From NCBI GenBank assembly GCA_031549725.1, contig JAVBPH010000004.1, forward strand, positions 22,266 through 86,265: DNA of 64,000 bases. The letters are read 5' to 3'. Position 1 is the stretch's first letter. Each line of letters begins with the position of its first letter. The DNA comes from UBA937 sp031549725 (GTDB taxonomy: Bacteria > Spirochaetota > Spirochaetia > Treponematales > Breznakiellaceae). Shown piece by piece: positions 35,837 through 45,313 of the stretch. Position numbers and translations under genes: made by a program. The notes under the pieces are model-generated. The model searched no databases. It worked only from the letters and a program-made list of their open reading frames with translations, and was not told the DNA's origin.

Positions 35837-36018
35837 ATCAAAAACCTTCTGCACGCTTTCGCGTGCGAGGCAGAGCAGCGAGGTTTGTTGGTTCTGCAAG
35901 GTATGGATATTATGTAGGTTTAATACCCATACAATTTTCATTTACAAAATTTTAAAAACACCCCGGAGCCTCGCACGCGGGAGCGTCCAGAAGGTATTAA
36001 ACCCACCTGCGAATAAAA
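35837..36018. repeat. Family B palindromic repeat, most complete copy
   Basis: Left arm has CTTCTGCACGCTTTCGCGTG and the right arm CACGCGGGAGCGTCCAGAAG, near reverse complements, with an inner pair GTAGGTTTAATACC / GGTATTAAACCCAC. The element is thus a nested palindrome of about 180 bp. Lies 3' of the lipoprotein gene. Confidence 0.8.
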
Positions 36019-36031
36019 CCCCTGCATAGAT

Positions 36032-36060
36032 AAAACGGCCCCATTTAAGGGGGTCGTTTT
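36032..36060. terminator. Bidirectional terminator
   Basis: AAAACGGCCCC pairs with GGGGTCGTTTT (one G-U) across a 7-nt loop, with A and T runs on each side. It separates the plus-strand lipoprotein operon from the minus-strand oadB cluster. Confidence 0.8.
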
Positions 36061-36096
36061 AATTTTCCGGTTTAGGGCCCGCTGCTGATTATTGGT

Positions 36097-36255
36097 TCAG
36101 GATGCGGGAGGAACGTCTTTCTTTTTCGGCCACAGTTTGATGATCATATAAAAAACCACCTGAACAAGGAACACGAAACTAATTCCGCAGACCATAAGAA
36201 ACAGACTTTTCTGTACCAGGGAACCACTTTGTATGGTTTGTAATAAGGCATTCAT
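36097..36255 (-). CDS. OadG-like small subunit of a sodium pump
   Basis: 52 aa, ATG 36255 starts 3 bp after the oadB stop. Sequence begins MNALLQTIQSGSLVQK, then one membrane helix (SLFLMVCGISFVFLVQVVFY) and a short basic, Pro-ending tail (KLWPKKKDVPPAS). This size and layout (short N-tail, one helix, cytosolic tail) match the gamma/OadG-type small subunits that hold biotin-dependent decarboxylase complexes at the membrane. Position straight after oadB supports this. Too short for common ORF thresholds. Confidence 0.6.
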   Translation of the reverse strand: MNALLQTIQSGSLVQKSLFLMVCGISFVFLVQVVFYMIIKLWPKKKDVPPAS

Positions 36256-36258
36256 TTT

Positions 36259-37380
36259 TTACCCCACCAGCAATGGCACTAAGGCCAGGACGATACCGCC
36301 CGCAATTACCGAGCCAAGCTGGCCCGAGACATTCGCACTGACCGCATGCATGATAACAAAAGTATTCGGATCTTCCTTGGTGGCCAGTTTCTGCACGACC
36401 CGGGCACTCATGGGGAATGCGGAAATTCCCGCAGCCCCTACCATGGGATTAATCTTTTCCTTTCTGAACAGATTAAGGAACTTCGCAAAAAGCACACCCC
36501 CGGCGGTATCAAATATAAATGCCCCCAGTCCCATAAGAAGAATCTTCAGGGTGGTAACCTGCAGGAACTGGTCCGCCTTCATGCTGGCCCCAATGGTTAT
36601 TCCCAAGAGCAGGGTTACGATGTTAGCCAATTCGTTCTGGGCTGCTGCGGAAAGACGGTCCAACACTCCGCATTCGCGGATAAGGTTACCGAACATCAGG
36701 GACCCGATAAGGGGTACACTCATGGGAGCAACCAGGCCGGAAATCAGGGTCACCACAATCGGGAAGGAAATCCTGAGACTTTTCGGGATACTCGCATCAT
36801 GGGCAATCATTTTGATGCAGCGTTCTTTTTTTGTGGTCAGCAGTTTGATCACCGGCGGCTGGATCAGCGGAACCAATGCCATATACGAGTACGCGGCCAC
36901 CGATATGGGGCCAAGATAATCCTTTGCAAAACGGGACGCCACAAAAATGGAAGTCGGCCCGTCCGCAGCGCCGATAATACCAATGGCGCTGGCTACTTTA
37001 AGATCAAACCCCAGAAGCACCCCAACAAGGATGGTGGCAAAAATACCAAACTGGGCTGCGGCCCCGAAGAACATCATCACCGGGTTTTTAAACATCGGCC
37101 CGAAATCGCACATGGCTCCCACGGCTATGAATATAAGCACCGGAAACAACTCGGTGCTTATCCCCGCATCAAAGAGCAGTTTCAGGAAACCCGGTGCCCC
37201 GTCATGTTCAAAAACCACCGACAAAGGCAGATTTACCAGGATGGTTCCAAACCCGATAGGGAGCAGCAGCATCGGCTCATATTCTTTTTTTATTGCAAGA
37301 AATATGAGTATTATCCCTATCAGAATCATCACCCCGGACTGCCAGGTAAAGGATGTGAATCCTATAAATAAGTCTTCCAT
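36259..37380 (-). CDS. oadB: Sodium-translocating decarboxylase beta subunit (OadB/GcdB/MmdB type)
   Basis: 373 aa, about 9-11 membrane helices. Family landmarks: AIKKEYEPMLLLPIGFG, FGPMFKNPVMMFFGAAAQFGIF, ATGIIGAADGPTSIFVASRF-type core (GIIGAADGPTSIFVA with the conserved Asp of the Na+ channel), AYSYMALVPLIQPP, and NPMVGAAGISAFPMSARVVQ. The beta subunit couples decarboxylation of a carboxybiotin to Na+ export. The carboxyltransferase and biotin-carrier subunits are not in the window, so the substrate (oxaloacetate, methylmalonyl-CoA or glutaconyl-CoA) cannot be told. Part of the HppA-OadB-OadG cluster. Confidence 0.92.
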   Translation of the reverse strand: MEDLFIGFTSFTWQSGVMILIGIILIFLAIKKEYEPMLLLPIGFGTILVNLPLSVVFEHDGAPGFLKLLFDAGISTELFPVLIFIAVGAMCDFGPMFKNPVMMFFGAAAQFGIFATILVGVLLGFDLKVASAIGIIGAADGPTSIFVASRFAKDYLGPISVAAYSYMALVPLIQPPVIKLLTTKKERCIKMIAHDASIPKSLRISFPIVVTLISGLVAPMSVPLIGSLMFGNLIRECGVLDRLSAAAQNELANIVTLLLGITIGASMKADQFLQVTTLKILLMGLGAFIFDTAGGVLFAKFLNLFRKEKINPMVGAAGISAFPMSARVVQKLATKEDPNTFVIMHAVSANVSGQLGSVIAGGIVLALVPLLVG

Positions 37381-37480
37381 AAAAATGTATAACTCCTTTT
37401 TTATGAATCCCTTATTCCGGAGACAAGGGAAAATTTTCCTTTATCCCCGGAACTTGTTTATGAATAACTTCGGACAAATC

Positions 37481-39565
37481 CTAAAATATGGAATAGGTCA
37501 GAAAGAGCGTAGCCGCTAATGAAGCAATCAGGGAAACCACGGTTATCTGGGTATTGATGGACGGCCCCGCGGTGTCTTTGAAGGGATCACCCACAGTATC
37601 GCCAACCACAGCTGCTTTATGCGCTGCGGATTTTTTCCCGCCGTTGTTTCCGGCTTCCACATACTTTTTCGCGTTATCCCAGAGCCCGCCGGAATTACTC
37701 ATGAACAAAGCAAGCATCAGCCCGGTGACAATGTTTCCGCAGAGGAACCCGCCGATAGCCTGAACTCCGCCGATAAATCCTACCGCAAGGGTAATAAAAA
37801 TGGCGATAAAACCCGCGGGGATTAATTCTTTCAGCGCGCCATGGGTAGCAATTTCAATACACCGGTCGTATTCGGGAACAACCCCTTCTTTTCCTTCTTT
37901 GAGTCCGGCAATTTCCTTGAACTGCCGGTGTATTTCCGCCACCAGGCGCTGGGCATTCCGGTCTACCCCAAGGATCAGCATGGCTGAAAATACCGCGGGG
38001 ACCGCAGCGCCGACCAGCATGCCAAAGAACACCGTGGGATTCATGATATCGAACCCGGTAATTCCGGCCACACCCATTTCAGCGGCGGCCACGTTAACTT
38101 CGCTGATAAAAGCACCCAGCAGGGCGATTACCGTTAGTCCCGCAGCCCCGATGGCAAACCCCTTGGTTACCGCCTTAACCGTATTTCCTGCGCTGTCGAG
38201 TTCATCGGTAATCCGCAGCACCTCATCACCCAGGCTTCCCATTTCCGCAAGACCCCGGGCATTGTCAACGATTGGCCCATAGGCATCGTTTGCGATGATC
38301 ATACCCACAATTGAAAGCATCCCCACCGCGGCCATGGAAATACCGAACATGGCATACCCCGGTCCAATAGGATCGCAGAGCTTGTACGCCACCAGGGAAG
38401 AAATGGCAATACCGATAAGTGAAGGCAAAGTACTTATAAATCCATAGGCTATACCAGAAAGAATGGTAAACGCCGGACCGGATTCGGAAGCCTTGGCAAC
38501 AAACCGCACCGGTTTCTTTTCATCATTGGTGAAGTAGTCCGTGGCAATCCCGATAATAACACCAACCACAAGACCAACCATGCTTGCCCCCCAGATACGC
38601 CACTGGAGATCAAAAGCCCAGGTAGCCAGGGCGGTAAGGATACTGAATATGATGGTGGTAATATAGGTACTGCTGTTCAGCGCCCTGGTGGGACCCCGCT
38701 TTCCCATCCGCGCCATGGCCACACCGATTACCGAGGCCAATAACCCCGCGGCGGCATAACAGAATACCATGGCGGAATTTATGGTTCCCCCCGCAGCCTT
38801 ATCCAGAACGCTGGCCAGGACCAGCGCAGCGGACATGGAAGCCACGTTGGAATCAAATAGGTCCGCACCCATACCGGCCACATCACCCACGTTATCCCCA
38901 ACATTATCCGCAATCACCGCGGGATTCCGGGGATCGTCCTCGGGAATACCCAGTTCAACCTTGCCGACAATATCCGCACTTATATCTGCGGTTTTTGTAA
39001 AGATACCGCCCCCGGCTTTTGCAAACAGCGCCAGAGAACTTGCGCCGAAGCTGAACCCCAGAAGGGTGGTGGCATCATTGGTTATCAGCATTAAAAGAGA
39101 AACCCCCAGCAGGGTACTTCCCACTACGGCGATTCCCATAACCGCGCCGCCCCGGAAGCCCGCCATAAACGAAGGTTTAATCCCCTTCTGTGCGGCCTCG
39201 GCGGTTTTCATATTCGCAATGGTAGCAACCTGCATACCAATAATTCCCGCGGAACCCGAGAAAACAGCCCCCGCAAGATAAGCGATCATCATAAAAATAT
39301 TTTCCGTAAACGATCCTTTCCAGACCGGTTTTGGTAAAAACAAAAGAATCAGTAATGATACCACGGCGGAAAACTTCGCCAGTACCACATATTCTTTTTT
39401 CAAAAACGTCCTTGCCCCGTTGCGGATTAATGTCCCGATCTCCGCGATCCGGGCATTCGAAGAAGGTTGGGCTTTAACCCACCGGTAAAGCCAGAGGGCA
39501 AAAGCAAATGAAGCAGCCGAGATAGCTATGGCCGCCACGATAAAAGTAGTAAGTAAATTAGACAT
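37481..39565 (-). CDS. hppA: Membrane-bound ion-translocating pyrophosphatase
   Basis: 694 aa, about 16 helices. Pyrophosphate/Mg-binding signatures: GGGIFTKTADISADIVGKVE, LGIPEDDPRNPAVIADN, VGDNVGDVAGMGADLFDS and the C-terminal DTVGDPFKDTAGPS. The K+-selectivity site reads AGNTVKAVTKGFAIG: Lys and Thr at the two diagnostic positions, the pattern of K+-independent enzymes, where K+-dependent ones have Ala. It recovers energy from PPi as a cation gradient; H+ versus Na+ cannot be settled by eye. Upstream of oadB on the same strand (100 bp apart), forming a cluster of cation pumps. Confidence 0.95.
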   Translation of the reverse strand: MSNLLTTFIVAAIAISAASFAFALWLYRWVKAQPSSNARIAEIGTLIRNGARTFLKKEYVVLAKFSAVVSLLILLFLPKPVWKGSFTENIFMMIAYLAGAVFSGSAGIIGMQVATIANMKTAEAAQKGIKPSFMAGFRGGAVMGIAVVGSTLLGVSLLMLITNDATTLLGFSFGASSLALFAKAGGGIFTKTADISADIVGKVELGIPEDDPRNPAVIADNVGDNVGDVAGMGADLFDSNVASMSAALVLASVLDKAAGGTINSAMVFCYAAAGLLASVIGVAMARMGKRGPTRALNSSTYITTIIFSILTALATWAFDLQWRIWGASMVGLVVGVIIGIATDYFTNDEKKPVRFVAKASESGPAFTILSGIAYGFISTLPSLIGIAISSLVAYKLCDPIGPGYAMFGISMAAVGMLSIVGMIIANDAYGPIVDNARGLAEMGSLGDEVLRITDELDSAGNTVKAVTKGFAIGAAGLTVIALLGAFISEVNVAAAEMGVAGITGFDIMNPTVFFGMLVGAAVPAVFSAMLILGVDRNAQRLVAEIHRQFKEIAGLKEGKEGVVPEYDRCIEIATHGALKELIPAGFIAIFITLAVGFIGGVQAIGGFLCGNIVTGLMLALFMSNSGGLWDNAKKYVEAGNNGGKKSAAHKAAVVGDTVGDPFKDTAGPSINTQITVVSLIASLAATLFLTYSIF

Positions 39566-39659
39566 TGATATTCTCCTGGTTGTCTCTTAAAGTCTATCTC
39601 CATTACATATAGGATGTATAAACTTAGGTAATGAGATAATTAATCGTTTGATGGATCAG

Positions 39660-40064
39660 TTAAAGAACAACCACGGGAGGTGCCCTACCCCCAAGGGACA
39701 GGGCAATGACAGAATTGTTTCTTTTCTTTTTTGAACAGCATACGGTGAATTCATTGGAATCAAACAAAACATGAAATCTGTTTTGCCTGCATGAAGCTAA
39801 TACAAACAGGAATAAAAGGTGAAGCAGCCGGGAGGAATACCCCCGGATACGGTTTATAAGATTGATAAAAAAGGAGGAATATGCCGGAACTAATGCGGGA
39901 AAAATGGACTCATCCGCATGGGGATTGTCTATAGCCTCACCTATGGAAACAGTACTGTATGAATCATAATAATCAAACAGAATCTCATCACTGGTCAAAA
40001 ACACAATAAGAACAGCAAGAACAAGGATACATGTATTGATTAAAGAAGGCATTCGGTCTTTCAT
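39660..40064 (-). CDS. Small membrane protein of the ALSxGGRAPP-tail family (copy 1)
   Basis: About 134 aa from ATG 40064 (GTG 40082 is possible). One N-terminal membrane helix (LINTCILVLAVLIVFL), a polar loop, a second helix (RLLHLLFLFVLASC), then a soluble tail ending VIALSLGGRAPPVVVL. The helix-2 region INLINRIRGY and the tail closely match the protein at 54442 (VNLLSRILRY, VMALSIGGRAPP), so the two are paralogues. It lies just 5' of hppA, oadB and oadG on the same strand. I know of no named family; a partner or assembly factor for the Na+/H+ pumps is an inference. Confidence 0.55.
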   Translation of the reverse strand: MKDRMPSLINTCILVLAVLIVFLTSDEILFDYYDSYSTVSIGEAIDNPHADESIFPALVPAYSSFFINLINRIRGYSSRLLHLLFLFVLASCRQNRFHVLFDSNEFTVCCSKKKRNNSVIALSLGGRAPPVVVL

Positions 40065-40177
40065 AGCATAACGTTCATCCACGCGGATACATGATTATGA
40101 TATATTTTTGATTGTCCGGCAATCCCTATGCGGGGAGGTTCATTTTTGCGTCAGGGCATGGTGTACACCGCCGGTCA

Positions 40178-40933
40178 TTACTTTTTCAAAATCCTCTGCA
40201 GATACGGTATATCGAGTAAGTTCACGGTTTCAAATTTGCCCTTATAGAACACTCCCCAGTTGTTAAAAACACAGGGTAATGTCTTTGCCTTTTCCAGGGT
40301 ATCCACTTTAATTAAATCCACGGGAACATTATTATCTTTGCAGTATTGCCTTATCATTTCCACATTTTTTGGGATATAGGGACATTGTAAACCGTAATAA
40401 ACAGTTAATTTCTGTCCTTTAATACTTTGCTTTTTGGCGTTCTCCGAAAAACGGGGTTTTGTCCTGTCAAATGATAAGGCCAATAACTCGTAGCCGTCCC
40501 GGGTGGTATCCGCAACTTCAAAACCATATTTCATGGCAAAAACCTTATCGGAAAGCCAGTTTTTTTGTTTAACGGAACTAAGCATACAAATACCTGATTT
40601 TTTCTTTTGTCTGGCATCAGCAATACAGTATTCCATCAATGCCTTTCCGTAGCCCTTGCCTTTATAGTCTCCCAAAACCCAGAGGCAATAAATATAAAAA
40701 TAGTTATCCCCCATAACCGGAACCCAGGCTGTTTCAAGGGGGGAATATTCAATAAACACAGTAGCCTTTGCGTTTAATTTTCTGAATACATGCCCCTCCG
40801 CAAGCCTGCCGGATAACCACTGCCTTTTGGTTTCAACACCCGGGGAAGGTTTCTTGCTGGTTATGATACAGCACAAATGTTCCTCCGGAAGGTTTTCCTG
40901 GGTCAGATTAATAAACTCCGGGCTATCACTCAT
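40178..40933 (-). CDS. GNAT acetyltransferase with YoaP-like C-terminal domain
   Basis: 251 aa from ATG 40933, which has GGAGG at 9 nt (the GTG 40951 overlaps that site). N-terminal GNAT fold: WVLGDYKGKGYGKALMEYCI with the acetyl-CoA-binding Q/RxxGxG/A region, then CMLSSVKQKNWLSDKVFAMKYGFEVAD. C-terminal about 85 residues (KGQKLTVYYGLQCPYIPKNV ... FNNWGVFYKGKF) form the YoaP thioredoxin-like domain. Substrate unknown. Stands alone on the minus strand. Confidence 0.8.
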   Translation of the reverse strand: MSDSPEFINLTQENLPEEHLCCIITSKKPSPGVETKRQWLSGRLAEGHVFRKLNAKATVFIEYSPLETAWVPVMGDNYFYIYCLWVLGDYKGKGYGKALMEYCIADARQKKKSGICMLSSVKQKNWLSDKVFAMKYGFEVADTTRDGYELLALSFDRTKPRFSENAKKQSIKGQKLTVYYGLQCPYIPKNVEMIRQYCKDNNVPVDLIKVDTLEKAKTLPCVFNNWGVFYKGKFETVNLLDIPYLQRILKK

Positions 40934-40951
40934 TTGATCCGCTCCCTCCAC

Positions 40952-41549
40952 AAAATTTTATATTTCAAATTCCAGTTTATCACCGGGCTTGATACTTTCC
41001 AATATCAATATTCAAAAAGAAATAACCCATGATTCCAACCTGTACCATGCTAATAGTTTCAGCCGGCTTTTTTAACTTCCATGTTGCGGTTTATGGTTAT
41101 TAAGCTATAAGATATCCTGCCGGAAAACAGTACTATATCGTAATGTTTATTCCGGTATATTTTCAGGTCTTAAAAGTTAAAACCGCCAAAGCCTGCCCCG
41201 GTATTCCGGTTCCTATCCTACCCCATATCCGGAAAATTTGCAGTATAACGGTTGCTATTAAAAGCGCAGCTAACCCGTACAAGCCAAGTACCGGCAGGCT
41301 GGTTCCCGGCCATTTACGGAGAAGAGGTACGGTACGGGTACGTTTGGGGTACCTTTCGGATATGGAGAAATCCGGCTGCGGGTGGGAAGTGTTTTTTAAC
41401 GGGGGTTAGTGGGATTTTGAAAAACGGCCAAGTATAATGGAGTTACAAGGGTCGGGCCGATATGCTGCCGTACTGCCGGAAGGGTCCTTGGGCTTGAAGA
41501 GGATGCAAAGAATATAGAATAATGTTTTTGTACAAAAAAAGTTTTCTAT
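40952..41549. other. Long intergenic region
   Basis: 598 bp with no supported gene. Contains a cluster of short GTAC motifs (41327-41352). Frames such as plus 41252-41437 have no motif or ribosome site. It borders the AT-rich Hachiman island. Confidence 0.35.
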
Positions 41550-44510
41550 TTACCCGAGTTTTCTTATAAAATTATCAATACTTTTCTTTGCTATGGATGG
41601 AATATCATCTTTTGGTATTCCTAAAATAATTTCTTTATTTTTTAATAAATATTTTTTTAAATCAGAAATATTCAAGTGTACATAATTTAGATTTTTTAAA
41701 TATCCATCTAATTGTAACACTGCTTCTCTATCAGTGAGACCTAATTCCATAAGATTTAATTTACTAATGTTATTAAATCCAAACTGTAGTAAAGATGGCC
41801 AACTGATAATAATTGGAGAGATTTCTTTTTCTGAATTTCTAATTTCTGCAAGCCTAATTGCTGATGAAACCAAAGTATTCATTTTAAAAGAAAGGAAATT
41901 ATTTATTAATCTCAATAGGTGATGCATTTCGATTCCTATCTTTGATATATTTTCAAACCATTCACCATTCATCCACATAATAATAACAGTTTTGATTTTC
42001 TGGTTATCAATATCGCAACTATTTATTGAATTAAATTCAGTAATAATTGATTGAAATGTTTCCATAAGAAATATTCCATTATCAAGTATAAATGATAACC
42101 AATCTTCAGCTAAAGCATCTGTCAAATTTTCCCATATTTCGTTTTCAAAATCAAATATCTCTGACAGTTCTTTGTATGAGGAAATTGAAGCCCCACTATT
42201 TTTTAAATCTTGAAACTCATCATTTTTAATAAATGGTAAAACTGTTTCTGCTTTTATTGAAAATATCTTTTTTAATGTATCTCTCTCATCTGAGCTTGAT
42301 TGATAATAAGAAAAAGTATTGGAAACAAATTTTTCTACTGTTTCCATTAAATCTTCTTCATTAATGTCCTCTGCCAACATCTCTATTAGAGACTTGTCTA
42401 ATATATCCTCAAAATAATTTGAGTATTTATCTAATAACTCTTGTGTAACTACCAATCCTTTGGTGATTAACTCATGGGTAAATGGTTTAATAAGATTGTA
42501 CAAATCGCCTTTGACAGGTTCAATATCAACCTCGTTTATCAGTTTTTCTATAGTTCTAAAATCACTCTCATGGGGTATGATAATTAATCCCTTTGTCTCT
42601 TTACCAGCTCGGCCTGCTCTACCCACAAGGTTTTTCAAATCTCTAATTTTTAATACTTCATAGTTTCCAGGAACATCAGAATTGAATCTTTCTGTCGAAT
42701 GAATGACAATTGTTTTTATTGGGAGATTAATGCCTTCTGCAAGCGTATTAGTACAGATCACAAGTTTAATTTGGTTTGCTCTGATTTGATCCTCAATAAT
42801 TTCTCGTATAAATTGCGGAAAATCACCATGATGAAATAAAAACCCTACACTTGCAGTCTTTGTCAGTAAGTAGGTGTCACCAAATACTTTTGAGAAATAC
42901 CCTACTAAATCATCAATAGTTTTATGGTTATATGAGTTGATTAACGATTTATTGTTTGTCCACTCTAATTGACTTAGCAACTCGCTTGCCAATCCTTCTA
43001 CGCCGGTATATCCGCGTTTGTGTGGTGCGAACAGAAAGACAGAACCTATATTAATTGATTTCAAAGCAACAGCGGACGAAATCGCTTTTTTTGAGGCAAG
43101 AAGTCTCTTTTGTCCTGTATTGGGATTTACTATATTTACTTCGTTACTATCCAAGAAGCGGTATAGCTGATAATTAAATGGTCTTTTTTTTGTTGGATTT
43201 ACATTTAGGTAAAAGCGGTCCCGTGATTGATCCATTCTATAAAGAAACGCAAATTCAAGTTGCGTGGGTCTATAATCAGATTCTACAATGGTATTTTCAT
43301 CTCCGCCCAACCAATGATTTATTTCAGCTAAATTCGGAATTATTGCTGAGACAAAAATAAACCTTTTTGGTGTTTCAGAATTTATTTTTATTCTAGTTAA
43401 TAATAATTCGTATTCAAGGCCTCGTGAATAATCATCTAACAAGTGCCCCTCATCACATATAATCGTAGAAAATTCATTATGAATATTTGGAAAAATATTT
43501 TCTATTGCCATAAATTTTTCTGGTGTTGATATTAAAACATTACAATTGAATAGATTGTCTCGTTCCTCAGTTGTAGGCAAGTTTCCACCATAAATCGTTT
43601 TTGAAGATATACCTAAACTTCTTAACTCACTTCCCAAAGTTTTCTTTAATTCAGCCGCCAGTGCTCTAAATGGAGCTAAGTATAATACCTTATTTTTATT
43701 GTTTTGTCTTATTTCGTTATAAATAATAATTTCACTTAAATAGGTTTTTCCTGAACTTGTGGGCATCTGGAGAGAAATTGTTTTATCTGACAAAACTCCC
43801 TTTTCAAGTGCTAAACGCTGTGATGGGAAAAAACTCCATATTGGACTGCTTTTGTTTAAACACTTTATAACATATGGCTTCCAATAATCAACATTGTTAT
43901 GAAGATTTAATAAATCAAACCAAATATTGTCATCAATAAATTTCTTCAAAATTGATATGCATAACAAAAATGCAGTAAAGTCAATACTGTTATTATTCAG
44001 ACTTTCCTCCAGCTTTGCTTGAAGTTTATTAATAAGATTTTTTACTATAAAAAAATCACCGTTTCTAAGAAAATCATTTAAAGTGATTGAGAATTCATTT
44101 GATTTATTATTTTCTCTTTTTAGGAAAGAGAAAATAAATTTATCCGCGGTAGAATTAAAATCATCGTTATTAAATAAGCTTGAAATGATACAGGCAGAAG
44201 AAGAATAGCCTGCTAGATAATACATTGCAGCAGAATATAAAGCATTATTAGAATAATCTATTCCTTCAAAATTATTTCGTTTATTTTCTAAGGAAAATAT
44301 CTCAAGTCCATGAGCAATTGATAACATTTTTGATAAATCTGGATTTTCTTTTTTCAATTCTTCAAAACAACTACTCATTAAGCTAAGATAGAAATCATCG
44401 TATTTACTTAAAAAAGGATATCTAGCGCGTGCCTCTTTTGGTATCTTAAAATCAATGAATGATTGCCATGATTCTGATTCAGCGATCCATGTATTTAGTA
44501 TTTTATTCAT
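41550..44510 (-). CDS. hamB: Hachiman defence helicase HamB
   Basis: 986 aa, superfamily 2 Ski2-like helicase. Motif I PTSSGKT at 250-256, Ia APFRALAAELK, motif II DEGH at 353-356, motif III FVSAIIP, motif V NTLAEGINLP, motif VI LVGRAGRAG. A long N-terminal helical region and a long C-terminal extension match HamB, which in Hachiman antiphage systems surveys DNA and frees the HamA nuclease. Its ATG overlaps the hamA stop (ATGA), so the two are translationally coupled. Far more AT-rich than neighbouring core genes, which fits horizontal acquisition. Confidence 0.88.
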   Translation of the reverse strand: MNKILNTWIAESESWQSFIDFKIPKEARARYPFLSKYDDFYLSLMSSCFEELKKENPDLSKMLSIAHGLEIFSLENKRNNFEGIDYSNNALYSAAMYYLAGYSSSACIISSLFNNDDFNSTADKFIFSFLKRENNKSNEFSITLNDFLRNGDFFIVKNLINKLQAKLEESLNNNSIDFTAFLLCISILKKFIDDNIWFDLLNLHNNVDYWKPYVIKCLNKSSPIWSFFPSQRLALEKGVLSDKTISLQMPTSSGKTYLSEIIIYNEIRQNNKNKVLYLAPFRALAAELKKTLGSELRSLGISSKTIYGGNLPTTEERDNLFNCNVLISTPEKFMAIENIFPNIHNEFSTIICDEGHLLDDYSRGLEYELLLTRIKINSETPKRFIFVSAIIPNLAEINHWLGGDENTIVESDYRPTQLEFAFLYRMDQSRDRFYLNVNPTKKRPFNYQLYRFLDSNEVNIVNPNTGQKRLLASKKAISSAVALKSINIGSVFLFAPHKRGYTGVEGLASELLSQLEWTNNKSLINSYNHKTIDDLVGYFSKVFGDTYLLTKTASVGFLFHHGDFPQFIREIIEDQIRANQIKLVICTNTLAEGINLPIKTIVIHSTERFNSDVPGNYEVLKIRDLKNLVGRAGRAGKETKGLIIIPHESDFRTIEKLINEVDIEPVKGDLYNLIKPFTHELITKGLVVTQELLDKYSNYFEDILDKSLIEMLAEDINEEDLMETVEKFVSNTFSYYQSSSDERDTLKKIFSIKAETVLPFIKNDEFQDLKNSGASISSYKELSEIFDFENEIWENLTDALAEDWLSFILDNGIFLMETFQSIITEFNSINSCDIDNQKIKTVIIMWMNGEWFENISKIGIEMHHLLRLINNFLSFKMNTLVSSAIRLAEIRNSEKEISPIIISWPSLLQFGFNNISKLNLMELGLTDREAVLQLDGYLKNLNYVHLNISDLKKYLLKNKEIILGIPKDDIPSIAKKSIDNFIRKLG

Positions 44511-45277
44511 GTCTCAACCGAACTAATTATTCTTGTTAGATTCTCTTCATAAAGATGCTTTAGATTATCAGATAGTATTACAACGATTACGATATCTTTT
44601 GAGTTGTTAGTCAAATGCAAGAACTCTTCCTCTTCAAAATTTTTATCAAGTATAACAAATGCCTTAAATACTTTTTTATATGACCCATGTTCTGATGGAT
44701 TAGCAAACCGTTCAACCAATTTTTTATTCTTTATATCTCCTTCTTTTGCATATTTTTCTTTGAGCCATTCCAAAGTTTTTGCAGTTCTAGAAAGTTTATC
44801 TTGATTTGCACCATCAATAGCTTCTTGAATTCGATGGCTTTTTGATGGTGTTGCTTTCATTTTAGATTCAATAGATATAAGAATATCTTCTGACTCTGAG
44901 TTAATTCCATTTATGTAAAAAGCGACAACATCGGTATATGGAGCAGCTTTATTTCTATCTTTCCATAACCATTTTCGAGGACAAAATAAAGATACATTTT
45001 TGCTAGCAAATCTTTCAATTAAAGAGAAATAACTTAACATCTCTCCAAAATCACCAGATTTTATATTTCCTTTATCAGGAAGAACATATTTACTAAGAAA
45101 TTCCGATTTAGATATTTCATTTTTTGCTGATAGCTGCTCTAAGGACTCATTGCTGATATAACACTGGCGAAAATCCTCTGCTAATTCATTAAGAAAAACA
45201 TTAAACTGATCACTTTTTAATCTATATATTGTAATATCATCTTTTTTCTCAAATTCAAAGTATTTCAATATATTCAT
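44507..45277 (-). CDS. hamA: Hachiman defence nuclease HamA (DUF1837)
   Basis: 256 aa. DUF1837 landmarks: SGDFGEMLSYF at 74-84, CPRKWLWKDRNKAAPYTDVVAF at 99-120, and ISIESKMKAT at 135-143. Asp116 with Glu137-x-Lys139 form a PD-(D/E)xK-type nuclease centre. HamA is the effector that degrades DNA when HamB signals phage attack. Good ribosome site (GGTGAT) 4-5 nt upstream. Followed directly by hamB with a 4-bp overlap, the normal Hachiman gene order. Confidence 0.85.
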   Translation of the reverse strand: MNILKYFEFEKKDDITIYRLKSDQFNVFLNELAEDFRQCYISNESLEQLSAKNEISKSEFLSKYVLPDKGNIKSGDFGEMLSYFSLIERFASKNVSLFCPRKWLWKDRNKAAPYTDVVAFYINGINSESEDILISIESKMKATPSKSHRIQEAIDGANQDKLSRTAKTLEWLKEKYAKEGDIKNKKLVERFANPSEHGSYKKVFKAFVILDKNFEEEEFLHLTNNSKDIVIVVILSDNLKHLYEENLTRIISSVET

Positions 45278-45313
45278 TTTATCACCACTAAACTAAAGTT
45301 TTATTAGGTTTTC

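Noticed and set aside
36346..37371. 341-codon plus frame opposite oadB
   Set aside because: Antisense shadow; the sequence has no family features, whereas the minus strand encodes OadB.
41143..41437. Two plus frames in the 598-bp gap
   Set aside because: No ribosome site, no motif and overlap each other in different frames.
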